64,000 bases of DNA from Ehretia macrophylla. Lineage: Eukaryota; Streptophyta; Magnoliopsida; Boraginales; Ehretiaceae. The translations under genes and the position numbers were made by a program. Numbering within the stretch: the first letter of the stretch is position 1; every line of letters begins with the position of its first letter. The notes beneath the pieces were generated by a model. It was not told the origin of the DNA, ran no database searches, and was given only the letters and a program-made list of their open reading frames with translations. This document shows, in pieces, positions 22,909 to 34,420 of the stretch. The DNA is taken from the NCBI GenBank assembly GCA_037974665.1, contig CM075780.1, forward strand, positions 55,717,594-55,781,593, in the 5' to 3' direction.

Positions 22909-23134
22909 ATTGCCCCTCAATTCTCTGAGCAATGCAATTGGTCAAGGGAATCGCTACTGAGTTTAACCGCCACAAAAGCACAATTACTGATAATAAATGT
23001 TGTTTTAAGTCATGCTTTGGTGGAGGCAATTGGTGGCTTGGGACGTGGCCACGTGGTAGCTCCTGCTTGAATGTAGAAAGTAGTGGTTGTTATGAAGAGG
23101 CTTTTGGTTTTCCCGCCTAAAGCTTTGTTTTCTC

Positions 23135-23143
23135 TATAAATAG
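23135..23143 (+). promoter_or_regulatory. TATA box for the antisense ORF
   Basis: CTATAAATAG on the plus strand, about 200 bp before the ATG at 23334 and about 230 bp inside the element from its 3' LTR. It is opposite in direction to the retrotransposon. The match to the plant TATA consensus is perfect; activity is not shown. Confidence 0.5.
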
Positions 23144-23333
23144 TTGCTTCCTTTGAAATCCTTCTCAGACTTCTAGAATTCGATTCTTCAAACTCTCTCA
23201 AGTTTCTTCGGTTGTCTTGTATTTTCGAAAGACCAGAGGGCTCTTTCTTTTATTTCCCTCGGCTCAAGAGTACCGCGAAGCTAATCCACTTCAACCTCAG
23301 TCAATAGGTACATGTTTTCTCCTCTTCTTTACC

Positions 23334-25291
23334 ATGTCTAGCCAGGAAGACTCCTAAAACCAATCTCTTCATTCCTACGGTAAATATAATAGGAACCCTT
23401 CGGACTCAAGTTCTACAGCAAAGGTCAAGGCGGCTTCCTGTCCTTCTTCTTCCAACCATAAGGAGGTGATAGGCGAAGAGCCATCTCCTCCTGTTGAGTC
23501 TCTCTTAGAAAGGTCTAGGAATATTCGTCTAGAGGTAGCCCCCATTAGAGATATCAGATATGAAGGTCTAGCCCCGAGCCCCTCAATCCTACACAAAATC
23601 CTGAGGTTCCGGTTATTGAGTCTGCTGAATCCAACATAGATCTAGAAGCTTCTGCCTCAGTCCAAGCTCCCATTTACACTTATTCTTCATCTAGTAGCTT
23701 CGATGACCTCAAAACCTTCGCTGCTTTAGGCTGTGACTATAATTCTACCCGTGCCGAGAAGGAAGCCCTAATAGATAAGGATGTCTTTCCCTCGGGGTAT
23801 GTAGTGAGAATACCTCAACGTAAGGATTAGGCTTGTCGACCTTGGGAGGGCGAGACAGCCATTTACCACTTCATTTTTAACTTCCTAGCCATTCCTATTC
23901 CTCCATTCATTTAGCATATCCTACAATTTTTTTGATATCAGCCCTGGCCAACTTCCCCCAAATAGTGGGAGACAAATTGTAGCTTTTTACATGTGGGTGA
24001 GGTCTTTCGGAATAACCCCTACAGTTAACCTTTTCTTGCATTTTCATATGATAAAACATAACCCCAAGAAATTGCTTGGGTGGTATCACTTTTTGTTGAG
24101 GTTTGGTTCTAACATTTTCTTCGATTAGCCCTTGAGCAACAAAGGCTGGCATTCAAAATACTTTGCTGTGAAGCACCTTTCTAGGTGGCCTGTTAAGAGA
24201 AAATGACACATCATTCCCGAGATCACCTTCAAACTCCTCCAAAAAGAACCTTTTCTAACTCTAGTCGAGGTTAATCTTAGGGATTTTTTTTTTATCTCAA
24301 CCTCGTCTTGTTAATGGTAAGAGTTTGTTAATTTTTTAGAGTGTTCTATCTTCGGGTCTGTATAATCGGGTTGAAGATCCTTGGGGAGTTGGAATAGAAA
24401 CCTCGGGTCAGGTACAAGCCTCAGAAGAGTCCGAGAGTAGGGTTCTTCTATCGCTTTACATTCTTGTAATATTTCATATAATTGTATTGTTGATCTAACA
24501 CATAATTTTTCTCTGTTGTGCAGAAATGGATACAGAGAACATGACTACTGAAATCAAGCACAAGTGCCGCGAGGAGAAAGAGGCCAAGCGTGTTAAATGT
24601 AAGGCTGAAAAGGCCGAGGCCTCGAGCCCAAAGAAAAGAAAGTTGGCAGGTGCCTCCTCAAGTGGCACTCGCCAAACATGAGGCCATAGGTTGGTCGACG
24701 AGCCCGATCCAATACAAGGCAATGCCGGCATGGTGCCCTCGGCAGGGGATGAACTTCCGGAGGCTCAGAGGACTCCTGTTGAGCATGTGGGTTTGATAGA
24801 GTCACTTGCCCGTGGAAGCGAAATGGCTCCTCAGGTAACTCGTGCTCCTTATCCACAAGTCCCTAGATCCTCCAAACCTTTCCTACCTCATCGATCTCCT
24901 CGGGGTCAAGATCATGAGGAGGTGGTATTTGTGAAGCTCCGAGGTCTGGATCGTACCCAAATGAGGTTGAGTGCAAGTTATCAGGTACAAGAGACATTAT
25001 TTACCTTTTGAGCACTTGTTTTACTAGCTTTGTTTTTCTTCCGGCTAGGATCCTTGTCTTGTGAACTTTTACAATTTGCAGGGTACTAAGTATCGTCAGG
25101 GAGCCATTAAGCACCTGGGCAAGCTCTTCGAATTTTACGATGGCCTCGACCGCAGGTATGATGAGCTCGAGGTCCAAAACCAACAGCTGCTCGAGGCCCA
25201 CAACGCCGAGGGGCAATAAGGGGATGAAGCCAACACTGAAGTCAACCAACTCGAGCCCCATGAGTCTGCCGAGGCTGGTGAAGAGAGATAG
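23334..25291 (+). pseudogene. Antisense ORF of the Tat element, related to Transposase_28/'putative gypsy-type transposon' proteins
   Basis: The coding direction is opposite to gag-pol. The first part begins MSSQEDS, then Ser/Pro-rich sequence and YSSSSSFDDLKTFAALG. A stretch near 23855-24180 (FNFLAIPIPPF, then a histidine/phenylalanine-rich region) resembles the PF04195 type found in plant gypsy elements. A lysine-rich nuclear-signal-like segment (SPKKRKL) begins at 24525. A coiled-coil-like end (DELEVQNQQLLEAHN) lies near 25160-25205. GT..AG pairs suggest introns at 24412-24523 and 24985-25081. Stops (for example 23349, 23827, 25216) show it is dead here. The family call rests on resemblance only. 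Confidence 0.55.
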
Positions 25292-25429
25292 GCCCCAGCG
25301 GCTTAAACATAGGCCTTTGTACTGTTCATTTTTCTTTGCTTTGTAAAAACTTATCTTTTATAATGGAATATGTTTTTGTTGTTCAATTCCCTTGTATACG
25401 TTTACCTTTGCTTTTTGTTTTAGAGGGTA

Positions 25430-25930
25430 AGCCTCAAGAATTCCCCTTTGACTTAGGTGGCGTGGCATAACAAGGTCCCGTAAGAGCCTTGTTTTTATTA
25501 AGATAAATGGTAGTTGCTGAGGTGGGCTCGAGGCCTCTTTCGTTGTACTTATTTTAAGTTGGTAGGACATAGTAGGTTCTCGTAAGACACCCGTCAAGGC
25601 CCTTAGAGAGAATATAATCCTTGAGGTGGGCTAGTAAGTCCCTATAGGGTACTCATCTTAACCTTAGTGGGGCTTGGTAGGTCCTAGTAGGAATCCCGTC
25701 ACGGCCCTTTTTGGGAGGATAATGACTCTTGAGATGGTTGTTAAACTCCCATAGGAGTCTTGTTATAGCCTGTGGGGCATGGTAGGTCCTCGTAGGAATC
25801 CCGTCATAGCCCTTTTTGGGAGGATAATGACTCCTGAGGTGGCTGTTAAGCTCCTGTAGGATTTTGTTGTAGCCTGTGGGGCACAGTAGGCGCTCCTGTA
25901 GGATACCCGTCGAGGCCCTTAAGGGAATAT
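25430..25930. repeat. 105-bp tandem repeats in the 3' region of the Tat element
   Basis: Units start at 25593, 25698 and 25803 (lengths 105, 105 and 106), each beginning GTCA(A/C/T)(G)GCCCTT and containing TAGTAGG/GGTAGGTCC and GGGGC motifs. More diverged partial units flank them on both sides. They lie between the integrase stop and the antisense ORF. Confidence 0.8.
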
Positions 25931-26064
25931 TAATCCCTATAATGAATTAAGGAAGACTTATGCTGAGGCACCTCTTTCCTCTTATTTCTTGACAAAAGCA
26001 ATCTGTAAGACACATTCATGGGGAGAAAAAGCCTTTTACATTGAAGATAGAAACATTATATTGT

Positions 26065-27388
26065 TCATTCATAGTATTTTCTCAAATGTTCGGCGTGCCA
26101 AGCATTCTTCAACTCCTTCATTTCAGCCTTGCCAAGCCTATAGGTTCCTAGCATGATTTCCTTAATGACTTGATAAGGCCCTTCCCAGTTTGGCCCAAGT
26201 TTTCCCTGGGTAGGATTAGGTCTAAAAATGGCCTTTCTCAACACCAAGTCTCCTTCTTTGATAGCTCGAGCCTTGACTTGCTTAGAGAAGTTGCAAGCCA
26301 TCGCCTTCTTTCCAGCCAACATTTTGATCTGGGCTTTCTGCCAGAATTCTTCTACTAGATCTAGGTCATCTCGAAGAGCCTGATTATTCACTTCTTCTTC
26401 ATATTCTTTGACTCTATGGCTTGGGGAGCCGATCTTTACAGGCAGAATAGCTTCTGCCCCGAAGGTTAGATAGAAAGGGGTCTCACCCGTGGCTGTGTTG
26501 GGTGTTGTCCTTTAGGCCTAAAGGACCTCGGGAAAGACGTCTGCCCATAGCCCCTTTGCGTTTGTAAGCTTTTTCTTTAATCCCTGCAAAATAGTTCTAT
26601 TAGTAACCTCTACTTGGACATTAATTTGGGGATGGGCTACAGATGCAAAGCGCAAAGAGATTCTGAGCTCTTCGGATTGCTTCTTGAAATAATGGGAGTC
26701 AAACTGTTTCCTGTGATCTGTGATGATGACTCTTGGGATTTCGAACCGACAAATGATAGATTTCCAAACAAAACCCCAAGCTGTCTTATCTGTTATCTTT
26801 GCCACTGTCTCGGTTTTGACTCATTTGGTGAAGTAGTCTACTGCAACGAAGACTTATCTTCTCTGTACTGAACTAGGGGGTAAAAGTCCCAGAATATCCA
26901 GTCTCCACTATGCAAACGGCCATGGGCTCAAGATGACAGTCATATATGTGACTGGACTCTTCGGAATTCTAGAAAACCTTTGACAAGTATCACATCTTCT
27001 GACTAGAATCAAAGCATAAGTGTGCAATGTTGCCTAATAATACCCATATCTCAGGCTCCGATGTGGTTACCACAAACTCCCTCGTGAATTTCCTGAAGCA
27101 TATAATGTCCTTCCTCTTAGTTAACATACTTCAGCAATGGCCAAGTAAAAGACCACTTGTAAAGCAGCCCTCGAGGATGACAAATCTAGAGGATCGATAC
27201 TCAATTTTTCTCACCTCCTCCTTATCCGTGGGTAGTTCACCCTTCTCTAGGAAGTCAATTAGGTTGAGTCCAAGAGATATTTTGCTCTACTACGACTACC
27301 TCATTTCCTTTGAGAGTCACACTTGGACCCGTGACCTCTTCCACATGAACAACTGAGGATTTTGAGGCCCTTACTCCCAACTTGGAGA
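26065..27388 (-). pseudogene. Integrase of the Tat element
   Basis: Minus-strand translation shows the region after the zinc-binding HHCC domain (a CxxCQRFS-like stretch near 26990), then the catalytic core with AKITDKTAWGFVW. PRVIITDHRKQFDSHYFKK follows, its D in the IITD position, then a linker and TGETPFYLTFGAEAILP. The C-terminal domain holds GDLVLRK and GPNWEGPYQVI and ends HAEHLRKYYE at 26065. This enzyme would insert the DNA copy into the chromosome. Several stops and frameshifts interrupt it. Its upstream end is cut by the solo LTR at 27394, beyond which the reading continues into RNase H. Confidence 0.8.
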
Positions 27389-30300
27389 GTGCATGTGACG
27401 TTCGAGACTTTCCTCATATTCATAATTAAATGTTGCATATCTTATTTGTGTATTAAAATGTGCATTTATTCACTTTTTAGTAAAAGTCACTATTCACAGT
27501 GAAAATCTACGGTTTTATTTTTCTGAATTTACATTTTTGCCTTGTTATATGACATGTAGGAGAAATGTGAAAAATGTTATTTTGAGCATTTGATGTTGGG
27601 AGTGTGCGTTTATGAAATGTTTCTTGTATTGTATGAATAGTAAAATAGTAATAAACCTTGAAATGTGAAATAATTTAGCTTTATATGCATTTTTAAGTTG
27701 TATTTTACTCAGTCTTGACTACTTTGACCCCCCAAAATCAGCCCACATATAATATATACCATATATAAGCCAAAAACACCATAAAAATTACAATAATTTC
27801 AGCCAAAAGTCTTCAAAAATCAGCCAAAAATAGACCTACGAGAATAGTAACTTTTCTTCAAAATTGTTCTAGTTCTTGCTATTGTTTGATCCTCCAAGCA
27901 ATCTACAAGTGGTTTAATCTTCTCCAAGTTCTAATCTAGCATCTTCAAGCAATTGGTGAGGGAGTTTTGCATATTTTTTATGTTATAAAGTGGGAAAATC
28001 TCACATTTAGTCCCTATTGTTTGCAAAAAAATTTAATTTGGTCCTTATTGTTTAAAATGTCTCAATTTAGTCCTTATTGTTTCCCTAAAAATTTCAATTT
28101 CATCCCTATTGTTTAAAGTTTTTCAATTTCGTCCTTATTATTTCTCAAAAGTTTTAATTTCATCCATATTATTATCAAAAAATTTCAAATTAGTTCCTAT
28201 TATTTTTTTAAAAATTTCAATTTAGTCTTTGAATAATAGGGATGAATTTGAAACTTTAAGAAAATAACATGGACGAAATTGAAACCTTTTAGAAACAATA
28301 GGGACAAAATTAAAATATTTTGAGAAACAATAGGGACTAAATTGAGTCATTTTAAAAAATAGGAACAAAATTAAAACTTTTGGTGAAAAATAGGGACTAA
28401 ATTGAGATATTTTAAACAATAGAGACTAAACTGAGACATTTTGTAAACAATCGGGACTAAATGTGAAATTTTCCCATATAAAGTTTATGCTCAAGTTTTA
28501 ACTTTTCTTGATTTGTTGTTATTGGCATATATGATGCTCAAATATTGTATGAAATACATTCTACATGCTATGTATACCTTGTTTGTGTTGTGTAGTAGCT
28601 TGTTCTATGGTTGAAATTGAAGATTGCACGTTGGAGAAGATAATGAATAGTAAAAAATGAGAATAGTAACCCTTGTGTTCTAACTTGATTGTGTTACATC
28701 TAAGCATGATTTAGGGGTAAATGAACTTAGAATAGAACATTTAATGGGTTGAATTTGCTTAGATTGTTAGAACTTTAAATTAAAGTTAGTTAAGGGGCAC
28801 TATTCATTCAGGACCATTAAATAATGACCTGATGTTCGACTTAATACTTTGTATGGACTCTAGGGATGTTAAAATGGTTACTCGATAAAATTTATTGAAT
28901 TCTGAGAACATTGAATTTTGAAGTCTTAGTTATGTTTTAAATGGTAACCGAGTGATGCAGCATTTCGGTGTGAGGTTTAAGGTGATAATTAGTCTTAAAT
29001 AAGTAGGATAAAGCCTGACGTGCTTTTATGGTGCTTAATTGCTAACCGGATTAGATAGCTGTAATTCAAATCACCTAAGAGGCTTTTCGGTGTTTTTGGG
29101 TTAACATGATTAAAAATGTGATTTCGTGGCATTTATGTGTATTATAATATGGCTATAGGTGATTGGTAATGTTAGATTGGGGGTTCCGTGTCTTGTGTGA
29201 AGTTTGGAATCTAATTAGTATGCATTGGAATAGTGTTTTATTGGGTTTCTTGTGAATTGCCTAAACTTGTTGCATGACTAGCTAGTGAATTGTTTTAGTT
29301 GCTACATTTGATTGTTAATTAAGTAAACTACAAGTTAGTCTAATGCTAGTGTATGGCCTTCATGTGATTAGTTAAGTAGTTAAAAATGCTTAGTTAGACT
29401 GTTTAATTATTTGGTAAGTTTCATGAATTGGCTTGAATGTTACATTGTTGTAAATTGGGTGAATAAGCATGAAAATGATTCTTAAGCTATGTTTTATAGT
29501 TGAATTATGTTAATGTAGTTAATGTCCTTGGCAAAATTCAAGAAATGTTTTAAAGTTACTTGTGTAATTATTGGGCTAAGTGACAATATGAATTATATAA
29601 GTAATTGTATATGATTTCTATTGCTAAGAATTGAATTGTATAATAGCTAAATTTGGCATTGGCATAACTAATTGTTAAAGTGTTAGGTTAGTTCACTTGC
29701 ATAGTACATTGTCGAAAAATGTTGTATCTTGTTTATATTGATAGTACTATTATGGAATTAAATGTCATTGAATATTTACAATTGCTTGATTCTTGAACAT
29801 GTATGTGAACAATGTGGTTGAGTTATCTTTAAGTTGCATGGAATTGTTGTGCTTAGGTAGTAGTCTTGAATGGTATTTGAAAGGTGTTGATGTTTTGGAG
29901 TTGAATTGGAAGGGTTCTTGGCTAGACTCCTACAGGTTTGGTTTATTAAAAGTGAGTGAGTCTTCATCCCTTTTGTGCATCTTAACTTATTTTATTGCTT
30001 TAAGACTATATGATTTAGTTTAATCAATAAAGTTTATTGGTACTATTTACTTGTTATCTCGTGATATCTTATGTTTTCTCGTGTTTATTTGATATAATCT
30101 TGTGAAATCTCGTAAATTCTTGAATTTGTATCGGGTTGCGCAACCTTTTCGGATATGGTAGTGTCGAGAAACTCCGGGTAGCATTGGACTATCGGTCTAG
30201 CTTGGCTACCATGGTGCCTATTCCTTTTCTCGCTAAGGCATAATCCTCTACCCTAGAGGCGTGATTCACCTCGTTGGGGCATACGGACCTACCTCAGGAG

Positions 30301-31194
30301 ATTGGATCGTAGGATCAAGGTACATCCGAAGTACCCCATTGGAAGAATAAGGGGATTTGTCGGCACTTGTTATCAAGGATCGAGATTCGTGGTTCGAGAT
30401 CGAAGACAAAGAATATGAACCGTATCTTTTTAAATGTGTTTAATGACTATTCGTTTAACTTGCTATATTGTACTACTTGTGTTATTGTCTTTGTTGCATT
30501 GCACGAAATGGCTTTCGAAAACTCCTCAGTTAACTGTGTCCCTTCCCTCACTGAGTAACTTCGGTTACTCATTCCTCTTTTCAACATATTTTAGGAAAAG
30601 CTGGAGATTGGATTGCCTCCTGTGTGGCCTACTTGCTCTACCAATGTGTAGAACATTGAAGAATATGATCATGATATGCTTGTATTCTATTTGAGACTTT
30701 ATGATCTTGTATGTAACTGTGTTGTCTTAAGAAATGTATTATTAAAGTTTTGGTCTTGTATGATGGTTAGATACTAGTGAGCTTGTAATAACTTCTATTG
30801 TTTTACTTTATTGCTTAGTAGTAGCATGCTTGTATGGTTTAGTGAAAGTGGGTTGAAGGATTTAAAATATAAGAAGGTTAAGTAACTAATATTAGGGTGG
30901 CATGACAAGTGGATTTAAAAGATAAGATTTCAATGGATTTAATCTTGCATGCCTGTGTGTTATGTTGTTGGGTTCCAAGGCTCAAATGGCCTTGAGGAGT
31001 TTGTTGCATGTGGTGATAATAGAAGTTGGGTGTTACGGGGAGGTTGGATTTTGATTTTGAGGTTATAATTGCTTGTACAGGTTTTGGATAGTCCAATATA
31101 CAAGGGAGACTCCGTCCGTCTTTCCTTATTTTTCGTGACCTCGTGATTTGGATTGGGACCCCGATCTTATGAGGGATTGAGGCATTACAGTGCA
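27389..31194 (+). repeat. Solo LTR (chromovirus-related) with 5-bp target duplication
   Basis: The LTR spans 27394-31189 (TGTGACGTTC...GGCATTACA) and is flanked by identical GTGCA at 27389-27393 and 31190-31194. No internal region or second LTR is present, so it is the product of LTR-LTR recombination. It is in plus orientation, opposite to its host element, and splits the second RNase H from integrase. The block around 30130-30420 is related to the LTR at 2514-4960. It carries a 485-bp Mutator-type insertion. Confidence 0.85.
27992..28476. mobile_element. Mutator-type fold-back miniature element
   Basis: Ends GGGAAAATCTCACATTTAGTC and (reverse complemented) TGGGAAAATTTCACATTTAG are inverted repeats. 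Target duplication TATAAAGT occurs at 27984-27991 and 28477-28484; extended by one base it matches at 8 of 9 positions. Both arms consist of repeated units with TTTAGTCC(C)TATTGTTT about 40 bases apart, in opposite directions, so almost the whole element can fold into one long hairpin. A one-armed relative lies at 20234. Confidence 0.85.
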
Positions 31195-31876
31195 TTTGCC
31201 TGTTCATTCTCTGCTCAAGGCACTTGCTAAATGGTGAATTTCTCAAAGCCAGCAACAAGATCTCTGACTTTGGAAAGATATGCTGCCATGACCGGATCCC
31301 GAGCCTCAAAATCCCCAGTCACCTATTTCGTAATCAATTGGGAATCGGATTTGACCTCTATGGACCGTGTCCCTAGGGCCTGCGCTGTTCTGAGTCCTGC
31401 AACTAGTGCCTTGTACTGTACTTCATTGTTGGATGCTGGGAACTAGAACTTTAGAGAATATTACCTTTCGTCACTCTCTAGACTTTGGATTACTACTCCG
31501 GCTCCACTGCCTTGCTTCCCCGATGCTCCATCTACGCAAACCTTCCAAACTGGCTTCTCTTCATGGCTCAACTCACTCGTGTATTCTATTATAAAATATG
31601 CTAAGGCTTGTGCTTTGATAGTTGTTCTAGGCTGATACACTATATCAAACTGACTAAGCTCCACTGACCACTTCAACAGTGTACCTGAGGATTCGGGCCT
31701 ATGCAAGACTTGCCGAAGTGGCATATCCGTCATCACATGTATGGTATGCGCATCAAAGTAGTGCCGGAGTTTCCTCGATGCTATTATTAATGCCAAAGCT
31801 ATACGCTCAATTGCTGGATACCTCAGCTCTGCCCCCCGAAGTATCTTGCTCACATAGTACATTGGTTTATTCACTT
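31195..31876 (-). pseudogene. RNase H and second (Tat-type) RNase H of the Tat element
   Basis: The 137-codon open stretch (31461-31874) reads MYYVSKILRGAELRYPAIER, the retroviral RNase H after RT, to DIVYQPRTTIKAQALAYFI. It continues into VWKVCVDGASGKQGSGAGVV, the start of a second RNase H domain (first catalytic D in VDGAS). That domain goes on with ALVAGLRTAQALG, SDSQLI and the terminal AENEQANAL before the solo LTR. Two adjacent RNase H domains are characteristic of the Tat lineage. A stop near 31440 and another near 31330 mark decay. Confidence 0.8.
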
Positions 31877-34420
31877 TGTGAGACCTCGTACAGAGCCTAC
31901 ATGCATTTTATAGCATTTCATATATTTTTTCATCATTTAATATGCATTTATAACAATTAATGTGCATTTACATCATTTAACATACGTTCATCTCGTTTTA
32001 CGGGCAATATATTTATTACGTGCCCTTACGTGTTTTCAATCGTAGGCATTAATTAAACTCTAATATATTGCAATAGCTAACTAGAATAATTAAATTAGAA
32101 CCAAAACACTTGAACTACAACTAAATGGCATGCTAGTAAAATGGTATTAAGTTAGAGGGGCAACTTGGTCTTTTGGAGCTTTAGATATTTCCTACCTAAC
32201 AAAAGAAGACCAAAACACACACAACACACACACAAATACACGTTTAGCACACACACACACACACACCACACGCAGAGCTCAGGAGAAGAGAAAGAAAGAA
32301 AGAAGAAGAGAGGAAGAAGGAAGAAGAAGAGGAGTTAAGCTAGTATCTTGCATCTTTTAGCTCTTACTTGCATCTTCAACATAAATATTAGCATTTAATC
32401 ACTCAAGAACAAGGTGAGGGATTCTTTCAAAAGTGTTTTTCTCAAGCTCATTCAAGATTGTATGGTATATATTGGTGATATTCTTGCCTATGATGTATAT
32501 GGTTTTGAATTTTGCAAGATTGAGTTCTATTTTATGTAGTGGAGCTAGGGCTTGGTCTAATGAGTTTTTGATGATTCTTGATGGGTTAAGGATTTGCTAT
32601 CTAAGTTGTGTGATGCTTTGAGCTTGTGAATTAATAGCTAGAAATGATATGAAGAAGAGGAATTGTGGGTGTCATAAGCATAGGAACCTTATATTGATTT
32701 TGATGTTATTGACTTGTTGTTGATTCGAATGAGTGGTATATATGTGTTCTTGAGCTTATTGTGTTGTTTAGCAATGCTATTGAGTGTGTTAGGTGTTAAA
32801 TGGGTGTTAGAAGCAAGAGTATCAAGCTAGCAAGCAAAACGAAGCAAGAAAATTCGTGTTTTGTGCTGTCGGATCTGGTCGACTGGATTCTATTGTCCGG
32901 ATATCACTGGTCAAGATCCAGTCGAGTCAATCTGCTCGACTCCAGTCGACCAGATGATTTTCAATTTTGTGCAATATTTTTCAAACGACTATATCTTACT
33001 CAATTCAACTACAAATCGCGTTCCGTTTGATTCTAGAGTTATCTACATTCGATAAGCTTCGATTTTAGACCAAAATCAGAGTAATTGGAGTTCAGGAGAG
33101 TAGGAAAATTAACTGTTTAAGTTAGGCTAATGCAGAAGTGTGAAGTTGTTTAGTTGTAGCTAATGGTTGTTATTGGTAGGTATTGTTGTTTAAGTGGCTA
33201 ACTTGCAAGTGCTTGATATTAGGTGCTAATATTAAAGGAGCTTACATACTAGATATTGTGTGTGTTATATGTCCATATGAGTGCATGATAAATGCTTGAC
33301 ACGTTTATACGATGCGAAATATAAAAGGTACTAGAACATGGTACATGATTGATTGAACTTACATACTTATATAAATTGCAAATGTATATGAATTGTATAT
33401 GCGCGGCTAGGTTGCAACTATTCTTGATTGTAGTAGTGACAAAGAACTCCTGGCAGTGTTGGGCTTGCCGGTATCCCTCGACTACCAAGTATTGATTCCT
33501 TCTTTTACCGAGTGCCATTGAACACCCCGGAACAATCTAATCACCGGGAACCAATGATACCTTAGGGGAAGATATGATTAATAATTGCTAATGAATGTAC
33601 TCGTTATGATACCGTATTGACTCCTTCTCTTGCCAAGTGCCATTGAATACCCCAGAACAATCTAATCACCAGGAACCAATGATACCTCGGGGGAAGATAT
33701 GATTAATGATTGCTAATGAATGTACTAGTTATGATATTCTATGAATTGGACGATTGTTAAGACGTTTTCGAAATGATAAAATGATTGCAAAATTCTCTTC
33801 CCCTTACCCCTTGCTAAGCTAAGTGTAACTCACCCTCTTTCTTAACATCTCAGGTGTAGTTGAGCTTGCTTGTTAATGGATAGTTCCATTGATGTATTGA
33901 GTTGGATTCTCTACCTTGTGCTCTACTCGTTCACTCGTGGAGAATATGTTTCTTATTGCAAGGAGAATATTTTGTATAACTGATTAACTTGCTATTTTGT
34001 AACTTCCTTTGGGTTAACAGTTGTGTAATTAAGTAGATTATGACTCTTTGGAGACCTAGATGTAGTAGATGGCTCGTTGAAGTTAAATGTCAGATCCGGG
34101 TTTGTAAATATTTATTTGGTGGCTGTAGCCCTAATTAATAGTGATAAAGTTTGTATAACAGGTATTATTGAATTGATGTTATTTTATAACTTGGATTATT
34201 GTTTTGAGATGTTAATGGTAGGTTGTAATGTTTTATAGTTAATAGTGCTCAGGCTATTATCTTGTGCCTTAGCAGATTTAGGCGGAGTGATCTTCCTAAA
34301 CCCGTGGCATCACGATCCCAGAACGCTTGGGGATTCGTAAGCTTAAATTTTATCCCTTGTCATTTTATGGTATCAAAGACCGATTTAGCAGTTAAGGAAA
34401 AATGGGGTCGTGACACACTT
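31872..34420 (+). repeat. Solo LTR with 5-bp target duplication CACTT
   Basis: The LTR spans 31877-34415 (TGTGAGACCTCG...GGGGTCGTGACA), flanked by CACTT at 31872-31876 and 34416-34420. It lies exactly between the RT and RNase H coding parts of the Tat element. It contains AC-rich repeats (about 32215-32270) and purine-rich GAA tracts. The 3' end matches the LTR fragment ending at 44890. A duplicated block of about 125 bp occurs near 33480-33720 (two copies of CCGGAACAATCTAATCACC-type sequence). Confidence 0.85.

Noticed and set aside
22876..23120. Short overlapping plus-strand ORFs next to the Tat 3' LTR
   Set aside because: They lie before the TATA box of the antisense ORF, partly in the LTR, and have no recognisable motif.
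23375..24856. Minus-strand ORFs opposite the antisense ORF of the Tat element
   Set aside because: They show no domain and mirror the better supported plus-strand coding blocks.
25430..25930. Regularly spaced repeats resembling a CRISPR array
   Set aside because: The repeats are contiguous 105-bp tandem units without unique spacers, in a plant retrotransposon.
30878..31309. 143-codon minus-strand ORF at the right edge of the solo LTR
   Set aside because: It spans the LTR/RNase H junction at 31189, so it is a chance fusion across an insertion boundary.
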